From assembly GCA_043764015.1 (NCBI GenBank), contig JAYUKY010000065.1:1-12199 (forward strand): 12,199 nt of DNA, read 5' to 3'. The stretch is from JANYGM01 sp043764015 (GTDB lineage Bacteria; Bacteroidota; Bacteroidia; Cytophagales; Thermonemataceae). The position numbers and the translations under genes were made by a program. Positions 1 to 7,501 of the stretch are shown piece by piece. The notes beneath the pieces are model-generated. The model saw nothing but the letters and a program-made list of their open reading frames with translations. It did no database searches and was not told where the DNA came from. Every line of letters starts with the position of its first letter. The stretch's first letter is position 1.

Positions 1-21
1 ACCATTCTACTAAGATTTAAC

Positions 22-112
22 GGCGTTTGGCGTTTGGCGTTTGGCGTTTGGCGTTTGGCGTTTGGCGTTTGGCGTTTGGCGTTTGGCGTTTGGCGTTTGG
101 CGTTTGGCGTTT
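22..112. repeat. Heptamer tandem repeat, (GGCGTTT) x13
   Basis: Thirteen perfect, uninterrupted head-to-tail copies of GGCGTTT fill 91 bp. The array is much richer in G/C than the A/T-rich DNA around it. Its period is not a multiple of three, and no open reading frame of useful length covers it. It ends 282 bases before the first start codon, too far to act as a promoter spacer for that gene. Perfect short tandem arrays of this type usually vary in copy number by slippage; that is general knowledge, not something one sequence can show. Confidence 0.97.
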
Positions 113-366
113 GTTGAGAGATTGAATAAATTACGCATTATTTTTTGAGTTTTATTTGATAAAATATGAATTCAGTTTTGAATTACTAGCACAAAATTAG
201 GAAAAGTATTTTATTTCTACAAATAAAATGGTAAAATAAATGAAAAAATATGTTTTTATTATTATTTTAAATTTCCAAATCTTACATCTATTTCCTTGAA
301 AAATATCAAAAAATAGATTTTTTTAGACAGTTACACAAATTTTAACAAGATTTTCGTAAAAAATAC

Positions 367-374
367 TAAATTTG
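367..374 (+). promoter_or_regulatory. Putative -7 box (TAAATTTG) of the DUF3817 gene
   Basis: TAAATTTG fits the Bacteroidota TAnnTTTG -7 consensus and ends 20 bases before the ATG at 395. No clear TTG-type -33 element is seen at the expected distance, so this is a partial match only. Confidence 0.45.
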
Positions 375-394
375 TAAAATAAACAACATATAAA

Positions 395-694
395 ATGTCT
401 AATTTTCTTACCACTACGCTTGGTCGTACTCGCCTGATTGCCTTTGTAGAAGGTATTTCATTTCTTTTGATTATTTTTATTACTATGCCATTGAAATATT
501 TGGCTAGTATGCCGACACCCAATAAAATTGTCGGAATGGCACACGGACTACTTTTTGTGGCGTATATTTTGGCAATTATTCAGGCGAAAATTGAGCTTGG
601 TTGGTCGTGGAAGTTGTTTTTTATTGCTTTTGTGGCATCTTTTGTGCCGTTTGGTACTTTTTATTTGGATAAAAAATATCTACAAGAAAAATAA
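395..694 (+). CDS. DUF3817 family small integral membrane protein
   Basis: A 99-residue protein with three likely membrane helices, at about residues 13-35, 45-65 and 72-90. It carries the features I associate with DUF3817 (YdzA-like) proteins: an early EG pair (residues 19-20), the MPLKY motif at 31-35 closing helix 1, the GxxHGLLFxxY pattern at 47-56 opening helix 2, and VPFGTF at 84-89 near the C-terminus. The length is normal for the family, and the ATG follows a -7 box closely. The function of the family is unknown; it acts in the cytoplasmic membrane. The next gene, uvrC, begins 61 bases downstream on the same strand, so the two may be co-transcribed, but no functional link is evident. 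Confidence 0.85.
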   Translation: MSNFLTTTLGRTRLIAFVEGISFLLIIFITMPLKYLASMPTPNKIVGMAHGLLFVAYILAIIQAKIELGWSWKLFFIAFVASFVPFGTFYLDKKYLQEK

Positions 695-721
695 TCAACT
701 AAGTAAAAACATACTCCCAAA

Positions 722-751
722 TTCGTACCTCGTACTTCAAACTTCGTACCT
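722..751. repeat. Short TTCGTACC/TCGTACTT repeat cluster before uvrC
   Basis: Three CGTAC cores (724-728, 731-735, 745-749) sit within 30 bases. TTCGTACCT occurs at 722-730 and again at 743-751, with TCGTACTT (730-737) between them. The cluster ends four bases before the uvrC start codon, where a leader would be. It could be a dispersed repeat or a leader element; the window contains only this one cluster. Confidence 0.6.
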
Positions 752-755
752 AAAA

Positions 756-2558
756 ATGAAAGATTATATAGCTAATTTGCCCTCTGATGCAGGAATTTAT
801 AAGTTTTTTGACAAAGAAAATACCATTATTTATGTTGGAAAAGCTAAAAACCTAAAGAATAGGGTAAGTTCGTATTTTACTGATTCTAAGCAACATAGCC
901 GCAAAACGCTTAGGTTAGTTTCTCAAATTGTGCATATAGAATTTACGGTTGTTGGCACAGAAAAAGATGCTTTGCTTCTAGAAAACTCGCTTATCAAAGA
1001 GCATCAACCCAAATATAATATTCTACTCAAAGATGACAAAACTTACCCATATTTGCTTATCACCATAGAGCCGTTCCCTCGCCTGCTCATTACACGCAAG
1101 CTGGATAGAAGTTTAGGAACTTTTTATGGTCCTTACTCCAATGTCAGGGCTATGAATAGCCTTTTGGAGCTTTTCAAGCAGCTTTATACTATTAGAACTT
1201 GTAGTCTTTCACTTTCAAGAGAAAATATTGAAGCAAATAAATTTAAGGTTTGTTTGGAATTTCACATCAAAAACTGTAAAGGTCCTTGTGAAAACCTACA
1301 AACTGAAATGGATTATCTAGATGATATTTGGCAGGTTCGTGAGATTTTAAAAGGCAATATTAGCCATATCACCCAGATTTTTAAGGAGAAAATGCTCACT
1401 CACGCAGAAAAATTGGAGTTTGAAAAAGCAAATATTTATAAAACAAAAACTAATTCTCTGACTATCTTTCAAGAAAAATCTGTTGTAGTTAATCCTAAAA
1501 TTACTGATTTATTGGTGATTACGCTTTTTACTGATGAAGATAGTATTTTTCTGAATTTTTTGGAGATAAAAAATGGTGCTATCATTCATACAGACACTTT
1601 TGAGGCAGAAAAGAAATTAGAAGAAACAAACGAGGAAATTCTTATTTACGCTGTTTTTAGTCTGAAAGATAAGTACAATAGTAATGCAAAAGAGATAATT
1701 ACGAACATTGAAACAGAGATTTATATTGATGAAATGGAAATTTCTTGTCCAAAAATTGGTGATAAAAAGAAACTTATTGATATGTCTGTGTGTAATGCAC
1801 TTTTTGCAAAAAAAGAGAAATTACAGAAAAAGGCACTTGCAGAAGAAACGCATAAACACCAGCACGCTTTGCTACAATTACAGCAAGATTTGCGCCTAAA
1901 AGAGCTTCCTACACGTATTGAATGTTTTGATAACTCCAACATTCAAGGGACAAATCCTGTGGCGAGTATGGTCTATTTTCGCAACGGACAGCCCGCCAAA
2001 AAGGATTACAGACATTTTAATATCAAAACCGTTGAAGGTCCAGATGACTTTGCGTCTATGTACGAGATTGTAACACGTAGGTACAAGCGTTTGCAGGAAG
2101 AAGGTGAGAAATTTCCAAAATTAATTATTATAGATGGCGGAAAAGGTCAGTTAAGTTCTGCTTGTCAGGCACTCAAAGATTTAGGAATTTATGGGCAAAT
2201 CCCTATTATTGGTATTGCAAAGCGTTTGGAGGAGATTTATTTTCCAGAGGACAGCATACCACTTCATATCAGCAAAAAATCAGAATCCTTAAAACTCATT
2301 CAACGTATCAGAGATGAGGCGCACCGTTTTGCCATCACTTTTCACAGAGATAAACGCAGTTTAAATAGTCTAAATAGTGAATTAGAAGAAATAAAAGGCA
2401 TTGCAGAAAAAACACTACAAAAGCTAATGATTGCTTTTAAATCTATTGCTAAAATGAAAGAAGCATCAGAAACAGAAATAGTAGCCGTAGTTGGAAAGGC
2501 AAAAGCAAAATTAGTATTGACGCATTTCAAAGAAAATAAGGAAGAGATTAAAATATAA
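756..2558 (+). CDS. uvrC: UvrABC system protein C (excinuclease subunit)
   Basis: UvrC makes both incisions, 3' and 5' of a lesion, in nucleotide excision repair after UvrA/UvrB damage recognition. The product is 600 aa, normal for the family. The GIY-YIG nuclease domain (about 8-90) shows GIY at 13-15, YVG at 26-28, R36, E76 and N89. Four cysteines (C149, C166, C174, C178) match the spacing of the UvrC iron-sulfur site. A UVR segment for UvrB contact lies near 216-226 (AEKLEFEKA). The C-terminal RNase H-like nuclease shows FDNSN with D392, DGGKGQ with D460 and DEAHRF with H523, which match the catalytic Asp-Asp-His set. Helix-hairpin-helix DNA-binding motifs fill about 540-592. The frame is open upstream to 528, but homology begins at ATG 756, which gives the standard N-terminus MKDYIANLP. 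A hairpin terminator follows the stop codon. Confidence 0.98.
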   Translation: MKDYIANLPSDAGIYKFFDKENTIIYVGKAKNLKNRVSSYFTDSKQHSRKTLRLVSQIVHIEFTVVGTEKDALLLENSLIKEHQPKYNILLKDDKTYPYLLITIEPFPRLLITRKLDRSLGTFYGPYSNVRAMNSLLELFKQLYTIRTCSLSLSRENIEANKFKVCLEFHIKNCKGPCENLQTEMDYLDDIWQVREILKGNISHITQIFKEKMLTHAEKLEFEKANIYKTKTNSLTIFQEKSVVVNPKITDLLVITLFTDEDSIFLNFLEIKNGAIIHTDTFEAEKKLEETNEEILIYAVFSLKDKYNSNAKEIITNIETEIYIDEMEISCPKIGDKKKLIDMSVCNALFAKKEKLQKKALAEETHKHQHALLQLQQDLRLKELPTRIECFDNSNIQGTNPVASMVYFRNGQPAKKDYRHFNIKTVEGPDDFASMYEIVTRRYKRLQEEGEKFPKLIIIDGGKGQLSSACQALKDLGIYGQIPIIGIAKRLEEIYFPEDSIPLHISKKSESLKLIQRIRDEAHRFAITFHRDKRSLNSLNSELEEIKGIAEKTLQKLMIAFKSIAKMKEASETEIVAVVGKAKAKLVLTHFKENKEEIKI

Positions 2559-2576
2559 TTAAAGGTTTAAAACAGA

Positions 2577-2612
2577 AAAGAGAAGTTTAGGCAAATGCCT
2601 AAACTTCTCTTT
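2577..2612. terminator. Bidirectional hairpin terminator between uvrC and gldN
   Basis: A perfect 16-bp inverted repeat, AAAGAGAAGTTTAGGC (2577-2592) and its complement (2597-2612), encloses the 4-base loop AAAT. The stem has A-rich sequence on its left and T-rich sequence on its right, so it can terminate in both directions. It sits between two convergent genes, 18 bases after the uvrC stop and 45 bases after the gldN stop. A smaller dyad, TAGCAT-T-ATGCTA (2637-2649), lies on the gldN side. Confidence 0.93.
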
Positions 2613-2657
2613 CTATTTCTTAAACTAGCTTTAAGATAGCATTATGCTACTTTTAGA

Positions 2658-3443
2658 CTAAAATTCCCAAAGGTTATGCTCATACTCCATAAGCTCATAC
2701 TCAATTTCTTGAGAACGATAGAGCATTTTGAGTGATGTAGTATATTCAGAGTTTATTTCTTCTCCAATAGCATCACCGTCAGGATTAGATATTTTAACTA
2801 TCCTTGATGAAAATAGTCTAAGATCTAAAGCGTCTGAAAAACATAATTTTCTCCTGTCATTTTTAGGATTAAACCAAAATGCTTGTGTCTGGTTAGACCT
2901 TTCATAAACTTTTTTGAAGTATTGGTGTAAATCCTTATACTTAAATTGAGCAAGTTTTTGGGCAATTCCAGGTCCGCCAGATCCTGATGGTAACACAACC
3001 AATGTAATACTCAACATATCTATATACATTCTTGAACGTCTTTTATCAAAAATATACTCTTCTGTAAGACTTAACAAAGTGATTTGTTTACCATTATCCA
3101 CAGGATTACCGCTAGAAGAATCAGCTAGCTGTTTTTTCCATTCATCAAGTGACAATAAATACTTAGGTACAAGACTATCTACTGGTGCTTGCTCTCTATA
3201 TGGTGTAATCTCGCCAGCACTAGCACCATCAAGAATTATCTGTGTCAATTCAACACCTGCAGCAAAAAATGGTAAATTTTGCTTCTCCTTCAAATTGATA
3301 AATCTTTCAACTCTTTTACGGTACATAATATCATCTTCAAGTACAGGACGTACCGAAAGGGGGTTGTACCCTACTTGTGCTATTGATGTCCCGAGGGAAA
3401 TTAGAGTGAAAAACACAATAACAATTAACTTTACACTTTTCAT
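2658..3443 (-). CDS. gldN: GldN/PorN, T9SS ring-associated periplasmic protein
   Basis: GldN (PorN) is a periplasmic subunit that works with the lipoprotein GldK (PorK) in the ring complex of the type IX secretion system and the gliding machinery. The product is 261 aa, a little shorter than or close to typical members. A signal peptide (about 1-22, ending TSIA before Q23) is followed by the family block LEDDIMYRKRVERFINL (about 35-51) and KEKQNLPFF (52-60). Later WFNP and a C-terminal YEYELMEYE-like helix also fit GldN. It is the last gene of the cluster, 92 bases after gldM, with a hairpin in the gap. The transcript ends at the shared terminator at 2577-2612. No second copy (gldO) follows, unlike the arrangement known in Flavobacterium johnsoniae. 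Confidence 0.93.
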   Translation of the reverse strand: MKSVKLIVIVFFTLISLGTSIAQVGYNPLSVRPVLEDDIMYRKRVERFINLKEKQNLPFFAAGVELTQIILDGASAGEITPYREQAPVDSLVPKYLLSLDEWKKQLADSSSGNPVDNGKQITLLSLTEEYIFDKRRSRMYIDMLSITLVVLPSGSGGPGIAQKLAQFKYKDLHQYFKKVYERSNQTQAFWFNPKNDRRKLCFSDALDLRLFSSRIVKISNPDGDAIGEEINSEYTTSLKMLYRSQEIEYELMEYEHNLWEF

Positions 3444-3464
3444 ATTTCTGATTGATTAAAATTA

Positions 3465-3508
3465 ACAAGAGAATGTATATACACAATTTGTTAAACACAT
3501 TCTCTTGT
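3465..3508 (-). promoter_or_regulatory. Intercistronic stem-loop between gldM and gldN
   Basis: A perfect 12-bp inverted repeat, ACAAGAGAATGT (3465-3476) and ACATTCTCTTGT (3497-3508), encloses a 20-base A/T-rich loop. In the gldMN transcript it forms a hairpin ending about 20 bases before the gldN start. No strong U-run follows it on the - strand, so a processing or stability element, or a weak attenuator, is more likely than a full terminator. This role is inferred. Confidence 0.65.
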
Positions 3509-3535
3509 ATAAAACGAAATAATTATATACTACTA

Positions 3536-5140
3536 TTATTTCAAGTTTACTTGGATAAACCTTGTACTAAGTTTTGCATTAAGTAATTCACCTCTAAAAT
3601 TAGAGCGTTTAGCAACTATTTGTGTAATCACTATTCTATCTCCTTCTCTTGCTTGAGCCTTTATTGCACCCAAGTTAGCTGCTCCACCACTTCCATTTAC
3701 TGTTGCCTTCGCAAAAACACCTCTAACGTGTTGGATTTTATAACTCTCAGCTCTATAACTTGATTCTTTTGGAAGAAAGTTAGCAAAGCTTTCATCAGGT
3801 ATAATTTTAACTCCCATACTTGGTGGACAAGTAATAGCATTTTCATTAAGTTCCGCACCATTTGAAGTAGCAACCGCAGATGCCGCAGGTACAGGTTTCA
3901 CTGCTATCTCTTTAGTACCTATTGCCATACCACCACTAGATACATTTAGCGTAACCGTTCTAGCACCAGGAGATGGAACAACAATTACCACACCTTTTTT
4001 AGAACCAGGTAAGCAAGCTGCACCGTTAGCAGTAAAACTCGGATTATAACTTGTACCCAAAGCTGGTACCATCACTTCCAATTCGTTACCACACCCCTCA
4101 TACAAAGCACTAACGGCTGCAGAGGAAACAGTCATTACAGGTTTTACTACTTTATATTTACCAGTAACTGTAAATGTAGTGTCTTTTCCTTTCACAAGAA
4201 AGGATATTGTACCTTTCCAAGATTGTTCAGCACCCGCTTCTGTTCCACCGCTAGCTGGAATACTTACTTCACCCATACCAGTTTTTGGATCTACTGTTAT
4301 TGGAGAACCATTTACAGTCATACGAGGGTTCAAGTTTGAAGCACTTGCAAAAATAAACATTTGAGCTTTAAATTTATCCCCATTAGCTACCACATTTGAC
4401 TCTGCCGCATAAATAGCCTCAATTTTATCAAATTTAATAACCTTACCTGTAATCTCAGCACCTAGTTTTTTCAAAATGATACCTTCAGTACGAAGTATCT
4501 CACTCTGTCTGTGTGTAAGTACTGCGAGAGCCGCCGCCGCAGGAGTTTGAGCAAAATTAGCTTTAGCAAAGTCCTTACCACGTTGTATACGGTCATCTGT
4601 ATAAAGAGGGTTATTCTCGTTACCCTCCGCTAGTTGTGGCAAATCTTTTTTATTCATACCAGAAATACTCGCAACGCTTTCTGTGTATCTATCCAGAGTT
4701 GTTTTGAGTTTATACCCAATACCAGACTTACTTTCCCCAGGCCCAAGCATCATTATTTCTAACTTGTTCTCTTCAGCTGGATTAACCAACTGACCAGTTT
4801 TTGGGTCAATACCTCCAGCAACTTCTTTCTTTATTTTTTCTTTAAGATCTCCTAGCTCTTTCACTACTTTCTTTCCCTCTGCTATGACCTTCAATGCTTT
4901 TTCCATAGCATCAATACCCTCTTTTTTATTACCCTCTTGCTTTACTTCTCTAGCAAAAGCAGCCATAGTACAATCATTTGTCAGTCTAGCATCTGTTTGC
5001 GTATGTATAAGTGCCTCATTTAATTCTAGGAACTTATTGATAATTGACGAACTCACTTGTAATGCCAGCATAGCTGTAAGTACAAGGTACATCAAATTTA
5101 TCATTTGTTGCCTAGGGGTTTCTTTAGCTCCTCCAGCCAT
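3536..5140 (-). CDS. gldM: GldM/PorM, T9SS motor subunit
   Basis: GldM spans the periplasm as a dimer and transmits rotation of the inner-membrane GldLM motor, powered by proton flow, to the outer-membrane ring. The product is 534 aa, near the usual size. The N-terminus MAGGAKETPRQQMINLMYLV is diagnostic: a single membrane helix (about 13-32) follows R10, which is likely the counterpart of the conserved motor arginine of F. johnsoniae GldM. A helical domain (about 35-225) follows, then several beta-rich domains: one near 230-330, one with LYEGCGNELEVMVP (about 346-359), and a C-terminal one with FLPKESSYRAESYKIQ (455-470). It lies 82 bases after gldL, with a hairpin in the gap. The start is unambiguous because homology begins at M1. 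Confidence 0.97.
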   Translation of the reverse strand: MAGGAKETPRQQMINLMYLVLTAMLALQVSSSIINKFLELNEALIHTQTDARLTNDCTMAAFAREVKQEGNKKEGIDAMEKALKVIAEGKKVVKELGDLKEKIKKEVAGGIDPKTGQLVNPAEENKLEIMMLGPGESKSGIGYKLKTTLDRYTESVASISGMNKKDLPQLAEGNENNPLYTDDRIQRGKDFAKANFAQTPAAAALAVLTHRQSEILRTEGIILKKLGAEITGKVIKFDKIEAIYAAESNVVANGDKFKAQMFIFASASNLNPRMTVNGSPITVDPKTGMGEVSIPASGGTEAGAEQSWKGTISFLVKGKDTTFTVTGKYKVVKPVMTVSSAAVSALYEGCGNELEVMVPALGTSYNPSFTANGAACLPGSKKGVVIVVPSPGARTVTLNVSSGGMAIGTKEIAVKPVPAASAVATSNGAELNENAITCPPSMGVKIIPDESFANFLPKESSYRAESYKIQHVRGVFAKATVNGSGGAANLGAIKAQAREGDRIVITQIVAKRSNFRGELLNAKLSTRFIQVNLK

Positions 5141-5174
5141 AATTTTATTATTATTTAGTTAAAGTTTAGTTTAC

Positions 5175-5199
5175 GGATAACCACTTTTGATGGTTATCC
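5175..5199 (-). promoter_or_regulatory. Intercistronic stem-loop between gldL and gldM
   Basis: GGATAACCA (5175-5183) and TGGTTATCC (5191-5199) form a perfect 9-bp stem with a 7-base loop. It lies in the 82-base gap between the gldL stop and the gldM start. There is no U-run just after it on the - strand, so it is unlikely to be a full terminator. An mRNA processing or stability role that sets the GldL:GldM ratio is possible but inferred. Confidence 0.6.
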
Positions 5200-5222
5200 T
5201 AGATAATTATACCATTTTTCGG

Positions 5223-6020
5223 TTATGCTTGCGCTCCTTTCATAGCACTAAGCATTGAACCGTAAACCTTATTTAGAGAAGTAAGATTAGTAGTCAGACC
5301 AGACAATTGTGTTTTGAATTGTTCAGCATCTTTAGACGCACCCACAACACTTTCCATTGCGGTAGCAAGACCACCATAATATTTATTCAAAGCTGTGATG
5401 TATTTTTTGCTATCTTGCAACTCCATTTCGTAAGATGCGTTCAAAGAGCTAAGCGTCTTAGTCAAATTCTGAATTTGTGCGTGATAGTTCTTAGCATCCT
5501 TAGATGCATCAGCCATTGCAGTCATTGCAGTCATTGTAGAAGAATAAGATTTATTCATTTCCACAAGTGAAGTAGAAGCTAGTTTTACATTTTTAGCATA
5601 GTCAGCAGTTGCAACAGACGCATCACCTAATGCACTCATTTTAGTAACGTTATCAGCCAAGTCTTTCATACCAACACCAAGATTTTTAACTTTGTCTGGT
5701 GTGATACTTTCAGCAAGAGATGCCTCAATAGCAGCCAACTTTAGTGCTACTTTCTCATCTTTTGGAGGACCTTGTGGTGCAATATTACCGAGTACAGACC
5801 AATCAGCTTCCTCGTGCGGTGGGTCAATTGGACCAATACCATACAAAACAAAAATGAAAGCTTCAGTCAAAAGGCCAACTGTAAGCATTTCACCAGCAAA
5901 AGGCCAGTGCATAATCTTGAATAATGCTCCCACGATAACAACACCAGCACCAATACCTACTACTCTTGGAACGATGTAGTGGTAAAGATAACGAACTCCG
6001 CTTAATTTTTTTTCAGACAT
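5223..6020 (-). CDS. gldL: GldL/PorL, T9SS motor stator-like subunit
   Basis: GldL forms, with GldM, the inner-membrane proton-powered motor of gliding and type IX secretion. The product is 265 aa. Two adjacent membrane helices (about 19-38 and 43-63) carry the family pattern ALFKIMHWPFAGEMLTVGL (32-50) followed by TEAFIFVLYG. E53 in GLLTEAFIF is the likely equivalent of the essential intramembrane glutamate known in F. johnsoniae; E44 is a second membrane-edge glutamate. The cytoplasmic tail (about 85-265) is rich in Ala, Ser, Lys and Met, with similar helical repeats (SLNASYEMELQ, SLNKVYGSMLS), consistent with a coiled-coil or helical-bundle tail. It lies between gldK (106-base gap) and gldM in the usual order. 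Confidence 0.96.
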   Translation of the reverse strand: MSEKKLSGVRYLYHYIVPRVVGIGAGVVIVGALFKIMHWPFAGEMLTVGLLTEAFIFVLYGIGPIDPPHEEADWSVLGNIAPQGPPKDEKVALKLAAIEASLAESITPDKVKNLGVGMKDLADNVTKMSALGDASVATADYAKNVKLASTSLVEMNKSYSSTMTAMTAMADASKDAKNYHAQIQNLTKTLSSLNASYEMELQDSKKYITALNKYYGGLATAMESVVGASKDAEQFKTQLSGLTTNLTSLNKVYGSMLSAMKGAQA

Positions 6021-6126
6021 TTTAGTAACACGTTTTAGTTAAATTGGTTTTTTGATTTTTAAAGATACTATTTTTCAAAGTTTTTGATGCGACTAAGACG
6101 CTACTTTGAGTTGGTTTGATTGGTAA

Positions 6127-7329
6127 TTATCTTTTTGTACTTCCGTATTCAGAACCAGAAGAACGACCTAAGTAAGTCATTGCACAACGGAAGCCTACGG
6201 CACTTGATGCAGAGTCGTGGAATTGATATGTTCTAGTACCTGTTTCTAGGTAATAAGCAATATCTTTCCAAGAACCACCTCTAATCATACGTTTTGGATA
6301 ATCTCTTAGGTTAGGAGAACCTGTACCTAGTTTACTACCTTTGTCCTGTGGGTCATAAACTGGGTTTATATCCCAAACAATAGGGGAAGCAGACTCATAA
6401 TAAGCATCTTGACACCATTCCGCTACGTTTCCAGCCATATCATAAAGTCCCCAATCATTAGAAAAGTAAGAAGCTACAGGAGCGGTGTAAGAAAAACCAT
6501 CATCATAATAATTACCCCTACCTGGTTTGAAATTAGCCAACATACAACCAAGCGTGTTACGAGTATAGGGGTTTCCCCAAGGGTATTTAGCCAAATCACG
6601 TCCACCTTTTGCAGAATATTCCCATTCAGCTTCTGTCGGAAGCCTGAAACGAGGAGATGCTACAAGACCCTGTTCTACAACACGGTAACGGTTTAAGTGC
6701 ATTGTTCTCCACTGGCAAAATAATGTTGCTTGTGTCCACTTTACACCAACAACTGGGAAATCATCAAAAGCTGGGTGATCAAAATAATATTCTAGCATTG
6801 GGTCGCCCATGTGGTGAGCATAATCTTTTACCCATCTGTCCACATTTGGATATGCTTTTTCCATTACTTGAATAGAATCAGGTTTAGCACCATTTGGGTC
6901 AAATATTTTTTTCATTACGTCTTCTTCGTAATCAGGATCAAGCGGTGTAGCACCTGTCGCATAAGCCATTAGCGTTTCAGTGAACAAACGGTACTGATTA
7001 TTTGTAACCTCCGTTTCGTCCATATAGAAAGCACTAATAGTGATTTGCTTGTTATAGTTAATTTGTGTTTGAGGGACATCTTCATCAGCTTGTCCCATAT
7101 GAAATGTACCAGCAGGAATAACGACCATACTTTGTGGGCGGTATTGGTCCCAACCTTGACGCACTTGATCAAAGTTGTAAACTTCTCCTTTAGTTACTTT
7201 AATTCTAGCGTTGAGTTCTTCAGGCAACTTCCTCCCTCCTTTCTTTCCACCAAAAAGTCCGCAACTCTGCAAAAAGGCTGCCGCTATAATTATAGCGAAA
7301 AAGCTACTACTATTCCTCAATTTGTTCAT
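6127..7329 (-). CDS. gldK: GldK/PorK, T9SS outer-membrane ring lipoprotein
   Basis: GldK (PorK) is an outer-membrane lipoprotein that builds the periplasmic ring of the T9SS with GldN. The product is 400 aa from the start at 7329, which gives MNKLRNSS, a hydrophobic stretch and a lipobox LQSC (20-23), with C23 as the probable lipidated residue. The frame is open further upstream to 7422, but that extension would bury the signal peptide. The body is a formylglycine-generating-enzyme (FGE)-sulfatase-like fold: VVIPAGTFHMG (69-79), FYMDETEVTNNQYRLF (101-116), FPVVGVKWTQATLFCQW (191-207), FRLPTEAEWEY (228-238), GLYDMAGNVAEWCQD (294-308), RMIRGGSW (347-354) and VGFRCA (378-383). In GldK this fold is structural and not thought to be catalytic. 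A family-typical insertion fills about 125-190. Confidence 0.96.
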   Translation of the reverse strand: MNKLRNSSSFFAIIIAAAFLQSCGLFGGKKGGRKLPEELNARIKVTKGEVYNFDQVRQGWDQYRPQSMVVIPAGTFHMGQADEDVPQTQINYNKQITISAFYMDETEVTNNQYRLFTETLMAYATGATPLDPDYEEDVMKKIFDPNGAKPDSIQVMEKAYPNVDRWVKDYAHHMGDPMLEYYFDHPAFDDFPVVGVKWTQATLFCQWRTMHLNRYRVVEQGLVASPRFRLPTEAEWEYSAKGGRDLAKYPWGNPYTRNTLGCMLANFKPGRGNYYDDGFSYTAPVASYFSNDWGLYDMAGNVAEWCQDAYYESASPIVWDINPVYDPQDKGSKLGTGSPNLRDYPKRMIRGGSWKDIAYYLETGTRTYQFHDSASSAVGFRCAMTYLGRSSGSEYGSTKR

Positions 7330-7447
7330 AACACTTATTATTGTTTGAAATAAAATTTCTTTACTTTGTTTGTAGAAAAGCATAATTTTGAAGTAAGCAA
7401 ATACTATGCAATTGTTATGCAAAAATGTATATTTTTTTTCAGTATTG

Positions 7448-7455
7448 CAAATTTA
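7448..7455 (-). promoter_or_regulatory. Possible internal -7 box ahead of gldK
   Basis: On the - strand TAAATTTG (7455 to 7448) matches TAnnTTTG, 118 bases before the gldK start and just after the sprF stop. No -33 element is seen at the right distance in this A/T-rich gap, so the match may be chance. If real, gldKLMN could also be expressed apart from sprF. Confidence 0.25.
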
Positions 7456-7501
7456 TTCTGAAAAATTTTAAATTATTATTATTAAAAAACTACAATAATT
7501 C

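Larger units (their letters stand above)
1..394. other. Non-coding left edge, A/T-rich
   Basis: No convincing gene is seen on either strand. The stretch holds the GGCGTTT heptamer array (22-112), about 250 bases of very A/T-rich sequence, and a -7 promoter box (367-374) just ahead of the first gene. No tRNA, hairpin terminator or gene remnant was recognised. Any gene to the left lies outside the window. Confidence 0.7.

Noticed and set aside
22..112. Heptamer array as a CRISPR
   Set aside because: The units are 7 bp with no spacers and no cas genes are present; it is a simple tandem repeat.
528..755. Upstream extension of the uvrC frame by 76 codons
   Set aside because: It overlaps the DUF3817 gene in another frame, and UvrC homology starts exactly at ATG 756.
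3079..3459. Open frames opposite gldN, gldM, gldL, gldK and hemD
   Set aside because: They lie antisense to well-supported genes, lack homology signals and have low-complexity composition typical of shadow frames.
7330..7422. Upstream extension of gldK by 31 codons
   Set aside because: It would place a hydrophilic segment before a clear lipoprotein leader; the start at 7329 gives a normal signal peptide with LQSC.
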